A stretch of 64,000 bases of DNA from Palsa-1392 sp036493915 (GCA_036493915.1 DASXPA010000129.1:13198-77197); one strand, 5' to 3'. Shown: positions 52,105 through 60,816, numbered from the stretch's first letter. The notes: generated by a model from the letters alone, not told the origin. Made by a program: numbers and translations.

Positions 52105-53859
52105 ATGATTTCGCTGCGCCATGCCTTACTAGTTGCTTTTCTCGGCCTCCCGTTGAGTGCCTACGCGCAAGACACGCAAAACGTTCCGCCGACCACGACC
52201 ACAAAAATCCCGGATGCCACGCTCTATAGCGGAGCTACCGCCAAAGTCGTCGACCTCTCAAAATATTTCACCGATCCCGACACGACGGGCGTTTGCCTAA
52301 CGACCGTGCTCGGAAGGATCGACATCGCTCTTTACGACCAGGCGACTCCCATCACGGCGGCCAATTTCCTCAAGTACGTAGACAACGGCCGCTACGTCAA
52401 GGTCGACCCGACGACCGGCGACCGCGCGCCGGTGTTTTTCCATCGCTCCGTCCCGGGCTTCGTCATCCAGAGCGGCGGTTATCTGGCCACGGTCAGTCCT
52501 ACCAATTCCCCGGAAGTGAAGCCGACCAAAGTGCAGGCTTACGCCTCGATCAAAAACGAGCCCGGTATTTCCAACACTCGCGGCACAGTTGCGATGGCCA
52601 AACTGGGCGACATGCCCGACAGCGCGACGAGCGAATGGTTCATTAACCTCTCCGACAACGGTGGCTCGCCGAACAACTTGGACACCCAAAACGGTGGCTT
52701 CACCGTTTTCGGCCGCGTCTTCGGCAACGGCATGGATGTAGCCGACGCGATTGCAGCGCTTCCGACCTTTAATTTCGGCGGCGCTTTCTCCGCTTTGCCC
52801 GCGCGCAATTTTTCGATCAGCGATTCGCTCACCGTCACTAATCTCGTCACCATCCCGAACATCGCGCGGATCCCGGCCCTCATCTTTACCGCCACGAGCG
52901 ATCATCCGGGAATCGTCAGCGCCGCGATTAGCGGCAGCAAACTGCTCGTGAAACCGAAAGGGCTCGGGACGGCCACCATCACAGTGACCGGAACGGACGT
53001 CGATGGCGCTGCCGTTTCGCAGTCTTTCTCCGTGACTACGAACGATTATCCGGTGCATCTCGCGAACATCTCCACCCGCGTCGTCGTCGGCACGCAGGAT
53101 GACGTTTTGATCGGTGGCTTCATCGTCCGCGGGACCGGAGCAAAACGCGTTGCCATTCGTGCTCTCGGGCCTTCTCTGGCCAGCTCGGGCATCCACAATT
53201 TCCTCTCCGATCCGAAACTCGAACTGCATGACAGCAAAGGACACGTCATCGCCTCGAACGACAATTGGCAGAGCGCGGCCAACGAACAGGACGTGATCGA
53301 CGTCGGACTCGCACCAAAGAAGCCTAACGAAGCGGTCATCCTAACGACGCTTCCCTCAGGAGACGGTGGCTCCGCTTACACCGCGGTCGTCAGTGGCGCC
53401 AATGGGAGCAGCGGAATTGGCCTCGTCGAAGTCTACGACATCGACAGCGGGCCAGGCTCGAGCGTGCTCAACATCTCGACGCGCGGCAATGTCGAGCAGA
53501 GCGACGATGTCATGATTGGCGGATTCATTGTCTCTGGTGACGGTTCTCAAAACGTCCTCGTGCGTGCGATCGGACCGTCGCTCGGCGATCAGGGAATCGA
53601 TGATGCTCTAAGCGATCCGACCCTTACGCTTTACGATGGCGACGGAAATCAGATCGCTTTCAACGACAACTGGCGGAGCAGTCCAAACGCAAACGCGATC
53701 CGCGCCAGCACAATCGCGCCGAGCAACCCGAAGGAATCCGCCGTGCTTATGAACCTCGCCCCGGGAAACTACACCGCGATCGTGCGCGGGGCCGGGAATG
53801 CCACCGGGACGGCACTGGTCGAAGCCTACGCCTTGCAGGACAGCGCGACGTCCCCTTAG
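52105..53859 (+). CDS. Secreted cyclophilin-type peptidyl-prolyl isomerase with NISTR modules, copy 1
   Basis: The product is 584 residues with a signal peptide (LRHALLVAFLGLPLSAYA). Residues 60-245 are a cyclophilin domain: TVLGRIDIALYDQATPITAA, FFHRSVPGFVIQSGG, NTRGTVAMAKLG and FTVFGRVFGNGMDVADAI. The active-site Arg and Gln (HRS, VIQ) are present, but SEWFINL has Glu where most cyclophilins, and copy 2, have Gln. A beta-sandwich-like linker (ATSDHPGIVSAAISGSKLLV) and two NISTR modules (from about residues 317 and 453) follow. It may assist folding outside the cell. Copy 2 lies at 54352. Confidence 0.88.
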   Translation: MISLRHALLVAFLGLPLSAYAQDTQNVPPTTTTKIPDATLYSGATAKVVDLSKYFTDPDTTGVCLTTVLGRIDIALYDQATPITAANFLKYVDNGRYVKVDPTTGDRAPVFFHRSVPGFVIQSGGYLATVSPTNSPEVKPTKVQAYASIKNEPGISNTRGTVAMAKLGDMPDSATSEWFINLSDNGGSPNNLDTQNGGFTVFGRVFGNGMDVADAIAALPTFNFGGAFSALPARNFSISDSLTVTNLVTIPNIARIPALIFTATSDHPGIVSAAISGSKLLVKPKGLGTATITVTGTDVDGAAVSQSFSVTTNDYPVHLANISTRVVVGTQDDVLIGGFIVRGTGAKRVAIRALGPSLASSGIHNFLSDPKLELHDSKGHVIASNDNWQSAANEQDVIDVGLAPKKPNEAVILTTLPSGDGGSAYTAVVSGANGSSGIGLVEVYDIDSGPGSSVLNISTRGNVEQSDDVMIGGFIVSGDGSQNVLVRAIGPSLGDQGIDDALSDPTLTLYDGDGNQIAFNDNWRSSPNANAIRASTIAPSNPKESAVLMNLAPGNYTAIVRGAGNATGTALVEAYALQDSATSP

Positions 53860-54063
53860 TCGTTAGGCACGCCGGCCTGCACGATTTGCGCAAAGCTGCG
53901 TGGATTGAGGCTGGCGCCGCCGGCGAGCGCACCGTCGATGTCGGGCTGCGAGAGCAACTCGCGCGCGTTATCCGGCTTTACGCTCCCACCGTATTGGATC
54001 CGGATCTTGTCCGCGGTCACGTCGTCCGACATTTCGGCGAGCGTCTTCCGGGTGGATGCATGC
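53856..54063 (-). pseudogene. Truncated copy of the tpiA 3' end
   Basis: These bases match 56211-56410, the last 65 or so codons of tpiA, at roughly 93% identity by eye. They encode RKTLAEMSDDVTADKIRIQY and GALAGGASLNPRSFAQIVQA, then VPND and stop. The frame runs upstream into the LolA-like remnant, so there is no start or N-terminal part. The stop codon overlaps the stop of the cyclophilin gene. Confidence 0.9.
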
Positions 54064-54297
54064 ACCGTCGAAGAGGGCGCCCCTATTCCACGGTCATCCT
54101 CCTGGGTCGATAAAGGGAGCGGCGTGATCATGCGGCGCGACGCCTAACGACTGGAAAAATTTAGCTCGCGAAAGATCTGCAGTCGTCTCCGCGCAGAAAA
54201 TTGAGGGGCGCTTGTTTTGAAACAGATGGGGATCGAAGAAATACAGCCCGGAACCGAGAAGGTCCAGACACGCAGCCATCTCGAGATCAATAGGTAG
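54064..54297 (+). pseudogene. Truncated copy of the LolA-like 3' end
   Basis: The segment matches 51818-52048 with substitutions and indels that break the frame. Landmarks include GTCGAAGAGGGCGCCC at the left end, GGATCGAAGAAATACAGCCC and GAGAAGGTCCAGACACGCAG. The match continues through the cyclophilin promoter region to 54351. At 54142 it has GCCTAACGA where the intact gene reads GCTTACGA. Confidence 0.9.
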
Positions 54298-54351
54298 CTC
54301 GAGCATCGCTCGCAGTTGAGGAACGGCGAGAATTTGCTACTTATTCCGGCC

Positions 54352-56091
54352 ATGATTTTCCTGCGCCATGCCCTGCTGATTGCTTTTCTCGGACTCCCGT
54401 TGAGCGCCCATGCGCAGAACGTTCCGCCGAAAGCCACCGCGACGATTCCGGACGCGACGCTCTATCGCGGGGCCGCCGCCGAGGTCGTCGATCTCTCGAG
54501 CTATTTCACCGATCCCGACACGACAGGCGTTCGCCTGACGACTGTGCTCGGGAAGATCGACCTTGCGCTTTACGACAAGGACACACCGACCACGGTCGCC
54601 AATTTCCTGAAGTACATCGACAACGGCCGCTACAAAATTACCGATCCGATCACCGGCGATCCGGCGCCCATCTTTTTTCACCGCTCGGTTTCCAACTTTG
54701 TCATTCAGACCGGGGGTTTTCTCGCCACGGCGAGCCCGGCCATTCCGGGGGCAGTTCGGCCTACGCCAGTCGAAACCTATCCTGCGATCCAAAACGAGTT
54801 CCATTTTTCGAACACCCGCGGCACGATCGCGATGGCGAAACTCGGCAACGATCCGAACAGCGCCACCAGCCAATGGTTCATCAACCTCGCCGACAATAGC
54901 GCCAACCTCGACAGCCAAAACGGGGGCTTCACTGTCTTCGGCCGTGTTCTCGGAGATGGGATGCAAGTGGCCGACGCGATCGCCGCCTTACCTATTTTCA
55001 ACTTCGGTCCGCCCTTCGATAACTTGCCGCTGCGCGATTACACGAACAACGATTTCAGTCAGGGCAAAGCGGCCTCTCCTGCAAACACCGTGACGATTCC
55101 CGATATCAGTCGCACTGCGGCAGTCACTTTCACCGCGACGAGCGATCATCCTGCACTCGCCAAGGTTTTGATCAGTGGCACGAACCTCCTCGTCACTCCT
55201 AAAGCTCTCGGAACCGCGCAAATCACGGTGACCGCGACCGATCTCGATGGCGCGACTGTTTCGCAGAGTTTCAGCGTCAACATCATCGGCAACCCCGTGC
55301 ATCTCGCGAACATCTCCACGCGCCTGGTCGTGGGGACGCGGGACGACGCTTTGATCGGCGGCTTCATCGTCCGCGGCGCGGGAACGAAGCGGGTCGCCAT
55401 TCGGGCCCTCGGGCCGTCGCTGGCGAGCGCTGGCCTAACGAACGTGCTGGCCGATCCAAAACTTGAATTGCACGACAGCCACGGGAACATCCTCGCCTCA
55501 AATGACAACTGGAAGGATTCGGCTAACGAACAGGATATTGCCGATGTCGGGCTCGCGCCGGAAAACCCGAACGAAGCGGTGATTCTGACGTCCCTCCCGG
55601 CCAGCGCGGTCGGCTCCGATTACACGGCCATCGTCCGTGGCGCCGACGGGAATGGCGGCACCGGCCTGGTGGAAATTTACGACCTTGGGAGCGGCCCTGG
55701 ATCGAGCGTTCTCAACATTTCCACCCGCGGCAGCGTCCAGCACGGCGATGACGTCATGATTGGCGGGTTCATCGTTTTCGGCGACGGCTCGCAGGATGTG
55801 CTCGTCCGCGCGCTCGGACCGTCGCTTACCGGGGCGGGCGTTGCCGGCGCCTTAAGCAATCCAACGCTGACGCTGAATGACGTCAACGGTAACCAGATTG
55901 ATTTCAACGACGACTGGGAGAAGAGCCCCGACGCTGACAAGATCCGCGCCAGCACGATCCCGCCGACCAATCCCAAAGAGGCAGCCATTGTGCAGACGCT
56001 CGCGCCAGGAAATTACACTGCGATTGTGCGCGGCGCAGGCAACGCCACCGGGATTGCACTGGTCGAAGTCTACGCCTTGGCGACGCCGTAA
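54352..56091 (+). CDS. Secreted cyclophilin-type peptidyl-prolyl isomerase with NISTR modules, copy 2
   Basis: The product is 579 residues from the ATG at 54352. Signal peptide LRHALLIAFLGLPLSAHA, then the cyclophilin domain with FFHRSVSNFVIQTGGF, NTRGTIAMAKLG and SATSQWFINLADN, which keeps the usual Gln. The linker is longer by PLRDYTNNDFSQGKAASPAN-type residues, and two NISTR modules follow (NISTRLVVGTRDDALIGGF and NISTRGSVQHGDDVMIGGF). It is clearly paralogous to copy 1 over its whole length, moderately diverged, and both are intact. The duplication that made them also copied flanking gene ends. Confidence 0.88.
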   Translation: MIFLRHALLIAFLGLPLSAHAQNVPPKATATIPDATLYRGAAAEVVDLSSYFTDPDTTGVRLTTVLGKIDLALYDKDTPTTVANFLKYIDNGRYKITDPITGDPAPIFFHRSVSNFVIQTGGFLATASPAIPGAVRPTPVETYPAIQNEFHFSNTRGTIAMAKLGNDPNSATSQWFINLADNSANLDSQNGGFTVFGRVLGDGMQVADAIAALPIFNFGPPFDNLPLRDYTNNDFSQGKAASPANTVTIPDISRTAAVTFTATSDHPALAKVLISGTNLLVTPKALGTAQITVTATDLDGATVSQSFSVNIIGNPVHLANISTRLVVGTRDDALIGGFIVRGAGTKRVAIRALGPSLASAGLTNVLADPKLELHDSHGNILASNDNWKDSANEQDIADVGLAPENPNEAVILTSLPASAVGSDYTAIVRGADGNGGTGLVEIYDLGSGPGSSVLNISTRGSVQHGDDVMIGGFIVFGDGSQDVLVRALGPSLTGAGVAGALSNPTLTLNDVNGNQIDFNDDWEKSPDADKIRASTIPPTNPKEAAIVQTLAPGNYTAIVRGAGNATGIALVEVYALATP

Positions 56092-56210
56092 TGGTTGCGG
56101 CCTCCATTTGTTAGGGCTCCGCTCAAAATCTGAAGCTGGCCCGCGTGAGGCGTATCCTCAGGAGGGGCATGCTTCCCCATGTCCAAGATCGTCGCCGAGC
56201 CCGCCGACTA

Positions 56211-56978
56211 CTAATCGTTAGGCACGCCCGCCTGCACGATTTGCGCAAAGCTGCGCGGATCGAGGCTGGCGCCGCCGACGAGCGCACCGTCGATGTCGGG
56301 CTGCGAGAGCAACTCGCGCGCGTTATCCGGCTTTACGCTCCCACCGTATTGGATCCGGATCTTGTCCGCGGTCGCGTCATCCGACATTTCGGCGAGCGTT
56401 TTCCGAATGAATGCATGCGCCTTCTGCGCCTCCTCGGCGGTGGCGGTTTTGCCGGTGCCGATCGCCCAGACGGGCTCGTAAGCGACCACGGTCTCGTGCA
56501 ATTCTTTCGCGGCGACGTTGGCCAGACTTCCGAGCAACTGCCGCGAAAGAACCTGGTCCACTTCACCCCGTTCGCGTTGCGCGAGCGTCTCGCCGATGCA
56601 AACGATCGGTCGCAACACTTCCTCATAAGCCGCGTGCACTTTGCGATTGACGGTCTCATCCGTCTCGCCAAAGATTGCGCGCCGCTCGCTGTGCCCGAGG
56701 ACGACGTAGCGGACAAACAGCTCGCGCAACATCGCCGGGCTGATCTCGCCGGTGAAAGCGCCGCTGCGCTCCCAATACATATTCTGCGCGCCGACTTTGA
56801 TGCTCTGCGTTTGCGTGAGCAGCTCGGAAACTTTCGCGATCGCGGTGAAGGGTGGCACGATCACAATCTCGACCGTGTCGAGGTCATTGATCTCCCGCAG
56901 GAAAGTCGTCACAAATGCTTCCGACTCGCTCTGAGTCATGTGCATTTTCCAATTAGCGGCAATGATTTTTTTGCGCAT
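56211..56978 (-). CDS. tpiA: Triosephosphate isomerase
   Basis: The 255-residue TIM barrel interconverts dihydroxyacetone phosphate and glyceraldehyde 3-phosphate. ANWKMH holds the catalytic lysine, VLGHSERRAIFGE the catalytic histidine, and AYEPVWAIGTGKTAT the catalytic glutamate and flexible loop 6. IQYGGSVKPDNA binds phosphate. ATG at 56978; a TTG just before it is possible. It follows pgk at a 75-base distance in the order gap-pgk-tpiA. Its 3' end was copied to 53856. Confidence 0.96.
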   Translation of the reverse strand: MRKKIIAANWKMHMTQSESEAFVTTFLREINDLDTVEIVIVPPFTAIAKVSELLTQTQSIKVGAQNMYWERSGAFTGEISPAMLRELFVRYVVLGHSERRAIFGETDETVNRKVHAAYEEVLRPIVCIGETLAQRERGEVDQVLSRQLLGSLANVAAKELHETVVAYEPVWAIGTGKTATAEEAQKAHAFIRKTLAEMSDDATADKIRIQYGGSVKPDNARELLSQPDIDGALVGGASLDPRSFAQIVQAGVPND

Positions 56979-57052
56979 CAAATGAGACGAAGTGCTGGAG
57001 TATCAGAGTAAGGAAGTAGCGGTAAGGGAGGGTAGGAAAAATCATTTCTCTA

Positions 57053-58267
57053 CTACTCCTTGTTACTTAGTGCGGCGACGCCGGGCAGCTCTTTGCCTTC
57101 GATCAGCTCGAGCGAAGCGCCGCCGCCGGTCGAGATGAAGGTCATCTTTTCGGCGAGGCCCGCTTGTTTCACTGCCGTCACCGAATCGCCGCCGCCGATG
57201 ATGGTAACTGCATCAGACTCGGCAAGCGCTTCGGCAATGGCTTTGGTGCCGGCGGCGAAATCCGCGATCTCGAAAATTCCCGGCGGGCCATTCCACAAGA
57301 TCGTCTTCGCCTTCGCGATTTCTCCCTCGAAGAGCTTGATCGATTCCGGCCCGAGATCGACCGCCTGCCAGCCCTCGCGGACGCCGTCGTTAGGCGTTAG
57401 GCGGTTGGTGTTCTTTGTCGCCGCGCCGGCCTTGATTTCGTTTGTCTCCAGCGCGTCGACCGGCAGGAGAAGTTTTACTCCTTTTTGCTGAGCGCGATCG
57501 AGCAGCTCACGCGCGAGACCGAGCTTGTCTGCTTCCACCCGGCTCGCCCCAACCGGAATGCCCTGCGCTTTGAAGAAGGTGTTCGCCATCGCGCCGCAGA
57601 TGAGAATGGTGTCGGCCTTGTCCATGAGCGCTTTGATCACGCCGATCTTATCCGAAACCTTCGAGCCGCCCATGATGACGAGGAACGGCTTGGCCGGTTG
57701 GGCCAGTTCTTCGTGAAGATACTTCAGTTCTTTCCCCATCAGAAACCCCATGGCCGCTTGCTTAACGAACCTGGTGATGCCCGCGGTCGAAGCATGCGCG
57801 CGATGGGCGGCGCCGAAAGCGTCGTTGACGTAAAGGCCGTCGCTCAGTTGCGCGAGCGACCCGGCGAACATGGGGTCGTTCGCTTCTTCGCCGGCGTAAA
57901 AGCGGACATTTTCGAGCAGGGTGACGTCGCCCTCTTTCATGTCGTTGACGATCGCTTCGGCGTCCGCGCCGATGCAGTCGTGGCTGAAAGCGACCGGATG
58001 ATCGATCATCTCGTGCAGCGCGAGGCCGATCGGCCGGAGCGAATACTTCTCGACGGGCTGACCTTTAGGCCGGCCAAAGTGCGACATCAAAATCGTCTTC
58101 CCGCCATGGTCGCGCAGATATTGGATCGTCGGCAGGCTTTCGCGGATACGGGTGTCGTCAGTAATGACAACTTCCCCGCCGCGCTCTTCGGTTGGGACGT
58201 TGAAATCGACGCGGACGAGGACGCGTTTTCCGCGGACGTCGAGATCGCGAACCGACAGCTTACTCAT
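57053..58267 (-). CDS. pgk: Phosphoglycerate kinase
   Basis: The 404-residue enzyme makes ATP from 1,3-bisphosphoglycerate. RVLVRVDFNVPTEE and LMSHFGRPKG bind 3-phosphoglycerate. KPFLVIMGGSKVSDKIGVI and GPPGIFEI belong to the nucleotide domain, and IIGGGDSVTAV with TGGGASLELIEGKELPG closes the site. Length is normal. A 4-helix-bundle gene interrupts the space between gap and pgk. One exact and one partial copy of the dispersed 9-mer overlap at 57387-57402. Confidence 0.96.
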   Translation of the reverse strand: MSKLSVRDLDVRGKRVLVRVDFNVPTEERGGEVVITDDTRIRESLPTIQYLRDHGGKTILMSHFGRPKGQPVEKYSLRPIGLALHEMIDHPVAFSHDCIGADAEAIVNDMKEGDVTLLENVRFYAGEEANDPMFAGSLAQLSDGLYVNDAFGAAHRAHASTAGITRFVKQAAMGFLMGKELKYLHEELAQPAKPFLVIMGGSKVSDKIGVIKALMDKADTILICGAMANTFFKAQGIPVGASRVEADKLGLARELLDRAQQKGVKLLLPVDALETNEIKAGAATKNTNRLTPNDGVREGWQAVDLGPESIKLFEGEIAKAKTILWNGPPGIFEIADFAAGTKAIAEALAESDAVTIIGGGDSVTAVKQAGLAEKMTFISTGGGASLELIEGKELPGVAALSNKE

Positions 58268-58286
58268 TCCTTCTCCTGCCCCCTTT

Positions 58287-58318
58287 CGTGCTCGTGCTCG
58301 TGTTTCTGCTCGTGATCG
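58287..58318. repeat. GTGCTCGT-type short repeat tract
   Basis: CGTGCTCGTGCTCGTGTTTC then TGCTCGTGATCG lies between pgk and the four-helix-bundle gene. Related bases (GATCACGAGCGGGAGCACGA then TTACGATG) lie at 58724-58752 on the other side of that gene, and a long inverted repeat of the same type is at 62678. Confidence 0.7.
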
Positions 58319-58411
58319 GTCCGAGCGAAATACTCGCCGTCGTCCTCGCGGAGTAACTCGGCGTGCCCCGAAATTTTCGCTGCATTCCCATAAGCATCTG
58401 CACGATACGAC

Positions 58412-58717
58412 TCAGTTGCTCCTTCTGAGCGGAAATTTGTCCTCCGCAATCAGTGCCCTCACGACCATGACATCGAGGCAGGCCGCGCATTCCAAAGCCG
58501 ATCCGCGCGCGATCTCTAGAAGGCGCGCGCGGTCGCGGGCGGAGAACTTGCCGTTTCCTTCTGCGATGTTGAGCGAGATGCTCGTCGATGCGCGGTCGAG
58601 CTGATCCTTCACTGCGGCTCGCGCTGTGATCGTCGCAAGTATTTCGCCCGCCCAACTGCAGAAGGCAATGGCTTCGCGATAGACGTCGAGTTTCTCGTGG
58701 TCAAAGTAAGTTTTCAT
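58412..58717 (-). pseudogene. Four-helix-bundle (S23/IVP-like) protein, probably frameshifted
   Basis: The 101-residue frame from the ATG at 58717 matches the four-helix-bundle family named for 23S rRNA intervening-sequence proteins: DHEKLDVYREAIAFCSWAGE, DQLDRASTSISLNIAEGNGK and LLEIARGSALECAACLDVM. It stops after AEDKFPLRRSN. One base off, near an AAATTT run at about 58440, the sequence continues ISAQKEQLSRIVQMLMGMQ, the expected last helix. So the gene has lost its last helix through a one-base shift, unless the base is a sequencing error. Flanking GAGCACGA-type tracts suggest mobility. Similar bundles act as Avd in diversity-generating retroelements, but no reverse transcriptase is here. 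Confidence 0.75.
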
Positions 58718-58757
58718 GGGCCTCGATCACGAGCGGGAGCACGATTACGATGAAGAG

Positions 58758-59756
58758 TTACGGCGCGATTAATTCCAGCATTTGCACGCAGCGGTTGCTG
58801 TAGCCCCATTCGTTGTCATACCAACCGACGACCTTCACGAACTTGCCCTGCGCCATCGTTAGGGCGCTGTCGAAAATGCAGCTGTGCGGGTTCCCGACGA
58901 TGTCGTGCGAAACGAGCGGCTCGGCCGTGTATTCGAGCACGTGTTTGTAGCTCGCCGCTGTCGAGGCTTTTCGGAACGCCTCGTTGATCGATTCAACGGT
59001 CGCGTCTTTCTCCACAATCGCGGTGAAGTCGGTCACGGAGCCATCCGGCGTCGGAACCCGAAAGGCGCCGCCATTGAGTTTGCCTTTGAGATCGGGCAAG
59101 ACCTCGCCGATCGCTTTCGCCGCGCCGGTGCTCGACGGGATGATGCTCACCGCCGCTGCCCGCGCACGCCGTAAATCCTTGTGCGGCAGATCGAGAATGC
59201 TCTGGTCGTTCGTATAACTGTGGATCGTGCTCATGAAGCCGTTCACGATCGTGAAATTGTCGTGCAGCACCTTGGCCAGCGGGGCGAGGCAGTTGGTCGT
59301 GCAGCTGGCGTTGGAGACGATGTTCATCTTCGCGGCGTTGTAGATGTCGTCGTTGATGCCCATGCAGATGGTGGCGTCGGGATCTTTCGCCGGGGCGCTG
59401 ATGAGGACCTTCTTCGCCCCACCTTGCGTGATGTGCAGCTCGGCTTTGTCGCGCGCAGTGAAAAGGCCGGTCGACTCAAGGACGACGTCCACACCGAGAT
59501 CTTTCCACGGCAGCTTGCCCGGGTCACGCTCTTTCAAAATCTTAATCTTTTGCCCGCGGACGATGACGTTTTCGTCGTCGGAGCTGATCTCGCCGTCGAA
59601 TCTCCCATGCACCGAATCCCATTTCAGGAGATGCGCGAGAGTGTGGGTGTCAGTGAGATCGTTGATTGCTTTGACTTGCGCAACCTGTTCCTGAGACATG
59701 GCGCGGAGGACATTGCGCCCGATGCGGCCGAAGCCGTTGATGCCGAAGTTTGCCAT
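58758..59756 (-). CDS. gap: Glyceraldehyde-3-phosphate dehydrogenase
   Basis: The product is 332 residues from the ATG at 59756, which places INGFGRIGRNVLRA at the N-terminus; the frame runs on to 59927 without conservation. The NAD site is GFGRIG, the catalytic cysteine is in SNASCTTNCLAP, and the catalytic histidine is in HSYTNDQ. VGWYDNEWGYSNR completes the active site. Pro/Leu in DLPHKDLRRARAA suggests NAD rather than NADP. It is first in the gap-pgk-tpiA group. Confidence 0.96.
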   Translation of the reverse strand: MANFGINGFGRIGRNVLRAMSQEQVAQVKAINDLTDTHTLAHLLKWDSVHGRFDGEISSDDENVIVRGQKIKILKERDPGKLPWKDLGVDVVLESTGLFTARDKAELHITQGGAKKVLISAPAKDPDATICMGINDDIYNAAKMNIVSNASCTTNCLAPLAKVLHDNFTIVNGFMSTIHSYTNDQSILDLPHKDLRRARAAAVSIIPSSTGAAKAIGEVLPDLKGKLNGGAFRVPTPDGSVTDFTAIVEKDATVESINEAFRKASTAASYKHVLEYTAEPLVSHDIVGNPHSCIFDSALTMAQGKFVKVVGWYDNEWGYSNRCVQMLELIAP

Positions 59757-59886
59757 AGAAAAGTCGAGAGTTGATGGTTGAGAGTTAAGAGCCGGCGAGG
59801 CGGCGGGAGTTACTCTTAGAACGCGCGCAAAGCTGAGGCAAGCGAATGAACATTTCCGCCCTCCGCGGCGTCGAACTTCGGCCTCC

Positions 59887-60507
59887 ATGCAGTGTCTGAT
59901 TCCTTTTCTTTGTCTCGGCCTCGTCACCGCTCCCGCGCTCGCGAAAACGCAAACCGTGCTCGTGCTCGGCGACAGCCTTACCGCTGGCTACGGCCTGAGT
60001 CGGGCGCAGGCGTTCCCGGCTTTGCTCTCGGAAAAAGCCGCGGACGCCGGATTCAAAATTCACATGATCAACGCCGGCGTGAGCGGCGGGACGACGAGCG
60101 GCGGGCTTCGCCGGTTGCCGCATTTGCTCCATCAACACCGCGTCGACGTGCTTGTGATCGAGCTCGGAATTAACGACGCCTTTCGCGGCGTGCCGGTGCC
60201 GGAGATCGAGGCGAATCTGCAGAAGATCATCGACCGGACGCGGGCGCGTTATCCGGCGGCGAAAATGGTCATCACCGGGATGCAATTGCCGCGGTATTCC
60301 GAGGAGAATTACGTCACGCGCTTCGGCACAATGTACGTCGAGCTCGCCCGCCGGAATCACGCCGCGCTCGTGCCCTTTCTCCTTGCCGGCGTGCTCGGGA
60401 ATCCCGCGCTCAATTTGTCGGATCTCATTCATCCAAACGCGAGCGGGCAAAAAATTCTTGCCGCCAATATCTGGCCGGTGCTGGAGCGCGTGTTGCAGAA
60501 AACCTAG
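59887..60507 (+). CDS. SGNH/GDSL esterase (TesA-like)
   Basis: The product is 206 residues with a signal peptide (QCLIPFLCLGLVTAPALA), so periplasmic. All four SGNH blocks are present: GDSLTAGYGLS with the nucleophile serine, AGVSGGTTSGG with the oxyanion glycine, GINDAFRG with the asparagine, and DLIHPNASGQ with the Asp-His pair. This matches E. coli TesA (thioesterase I/lysophospholipase L1) in length and order. It is divergent from gap, 130 bases away, and 39 bases before the HMA gene. Confidence 0.9.
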   Translation: MQCLIPFLCLGLVTAPALAKTQTVLVLGDSLTAGYGLSRAQAFPALLSEKAADAGFKIHMINAGVSGGTTSGGLRRLPHLLHQHRVDVLVIELGINDAFRGVPVPEIEANLQKIIDRTRARYPAAKMVITGMQLPRYSEENYVTRFGTMYVELARRNHAALVPFLLAGVLGNPALNLSDLIHPNASGQKILAANIWPVLERVLQKT

Positions 60508-60546
60508 CGCGCCATCCGATCGCGCGCGCACACGCGAAGTAGCTGT

Positions 60547-60816
60547 ATGGACCCAGCCGATCCGCACAATCTTCACGACACCGCCGATCAACCCGTCTGG
60601 GAGCGCATCGATATCGCGACCGAGGGCAATGATTGTGACGAATGCGTGCGCGCCTTGCGCGGGCCGCTCATGAAAATCAAAGGTGTGACAGAAGTCGTGG
60701 CCGATCCGATAAGCGAGAATGTCTGGGTGACGTTCGATGCGCGCAAAACGCACGCGCCCGATTTGCACGACGCCATTTTGAAAAGCGGCTACAAGCCCGC
60801 GCCGATTGCCGATTAA
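60547..60816 (+). CDS. Small heavy-metal-associated (HMA) domain protein
   Basis: The 89-residue protein has a charged N-terminus and an HMA-like ferredoxin fold: EGNDCDECVRALRGPLMKIK with the metal-site CxxC, then GVTEVVADPISENVWVTFDA and LHDAILKSGYKP. Such proteins carry copper or zinc, or act as domains cut from metal ATPases. The CDEC site differs from the usual MTCxxC, so metal binding is uncertain. It lies between the esterase and methyltransferase genes in the same direction. Confidence 0.75.
   Translation: MDPADPHNLHDTADQPVWERIDIATEGNDCDECVRALRGPLMKIKGVTEVVADPISENVWVTFDARKTHAPDLHDAILKSGYKPAPIAD

Noticed and set aside
53856..54131. A 91-residue minus-strand protein between the cyclophilin genes
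   Set aside because: It is the copied 3' end of tpiA fused to antisense LolA-like remnant sequence, with no start or catalytic N-terminal part.
58412..58717. Four-helix-bundle gene as Avd of a diversity-generating retroelement
   Set aside because: No reverse transcriptase, template repeat or variable repeat is visible nearby.
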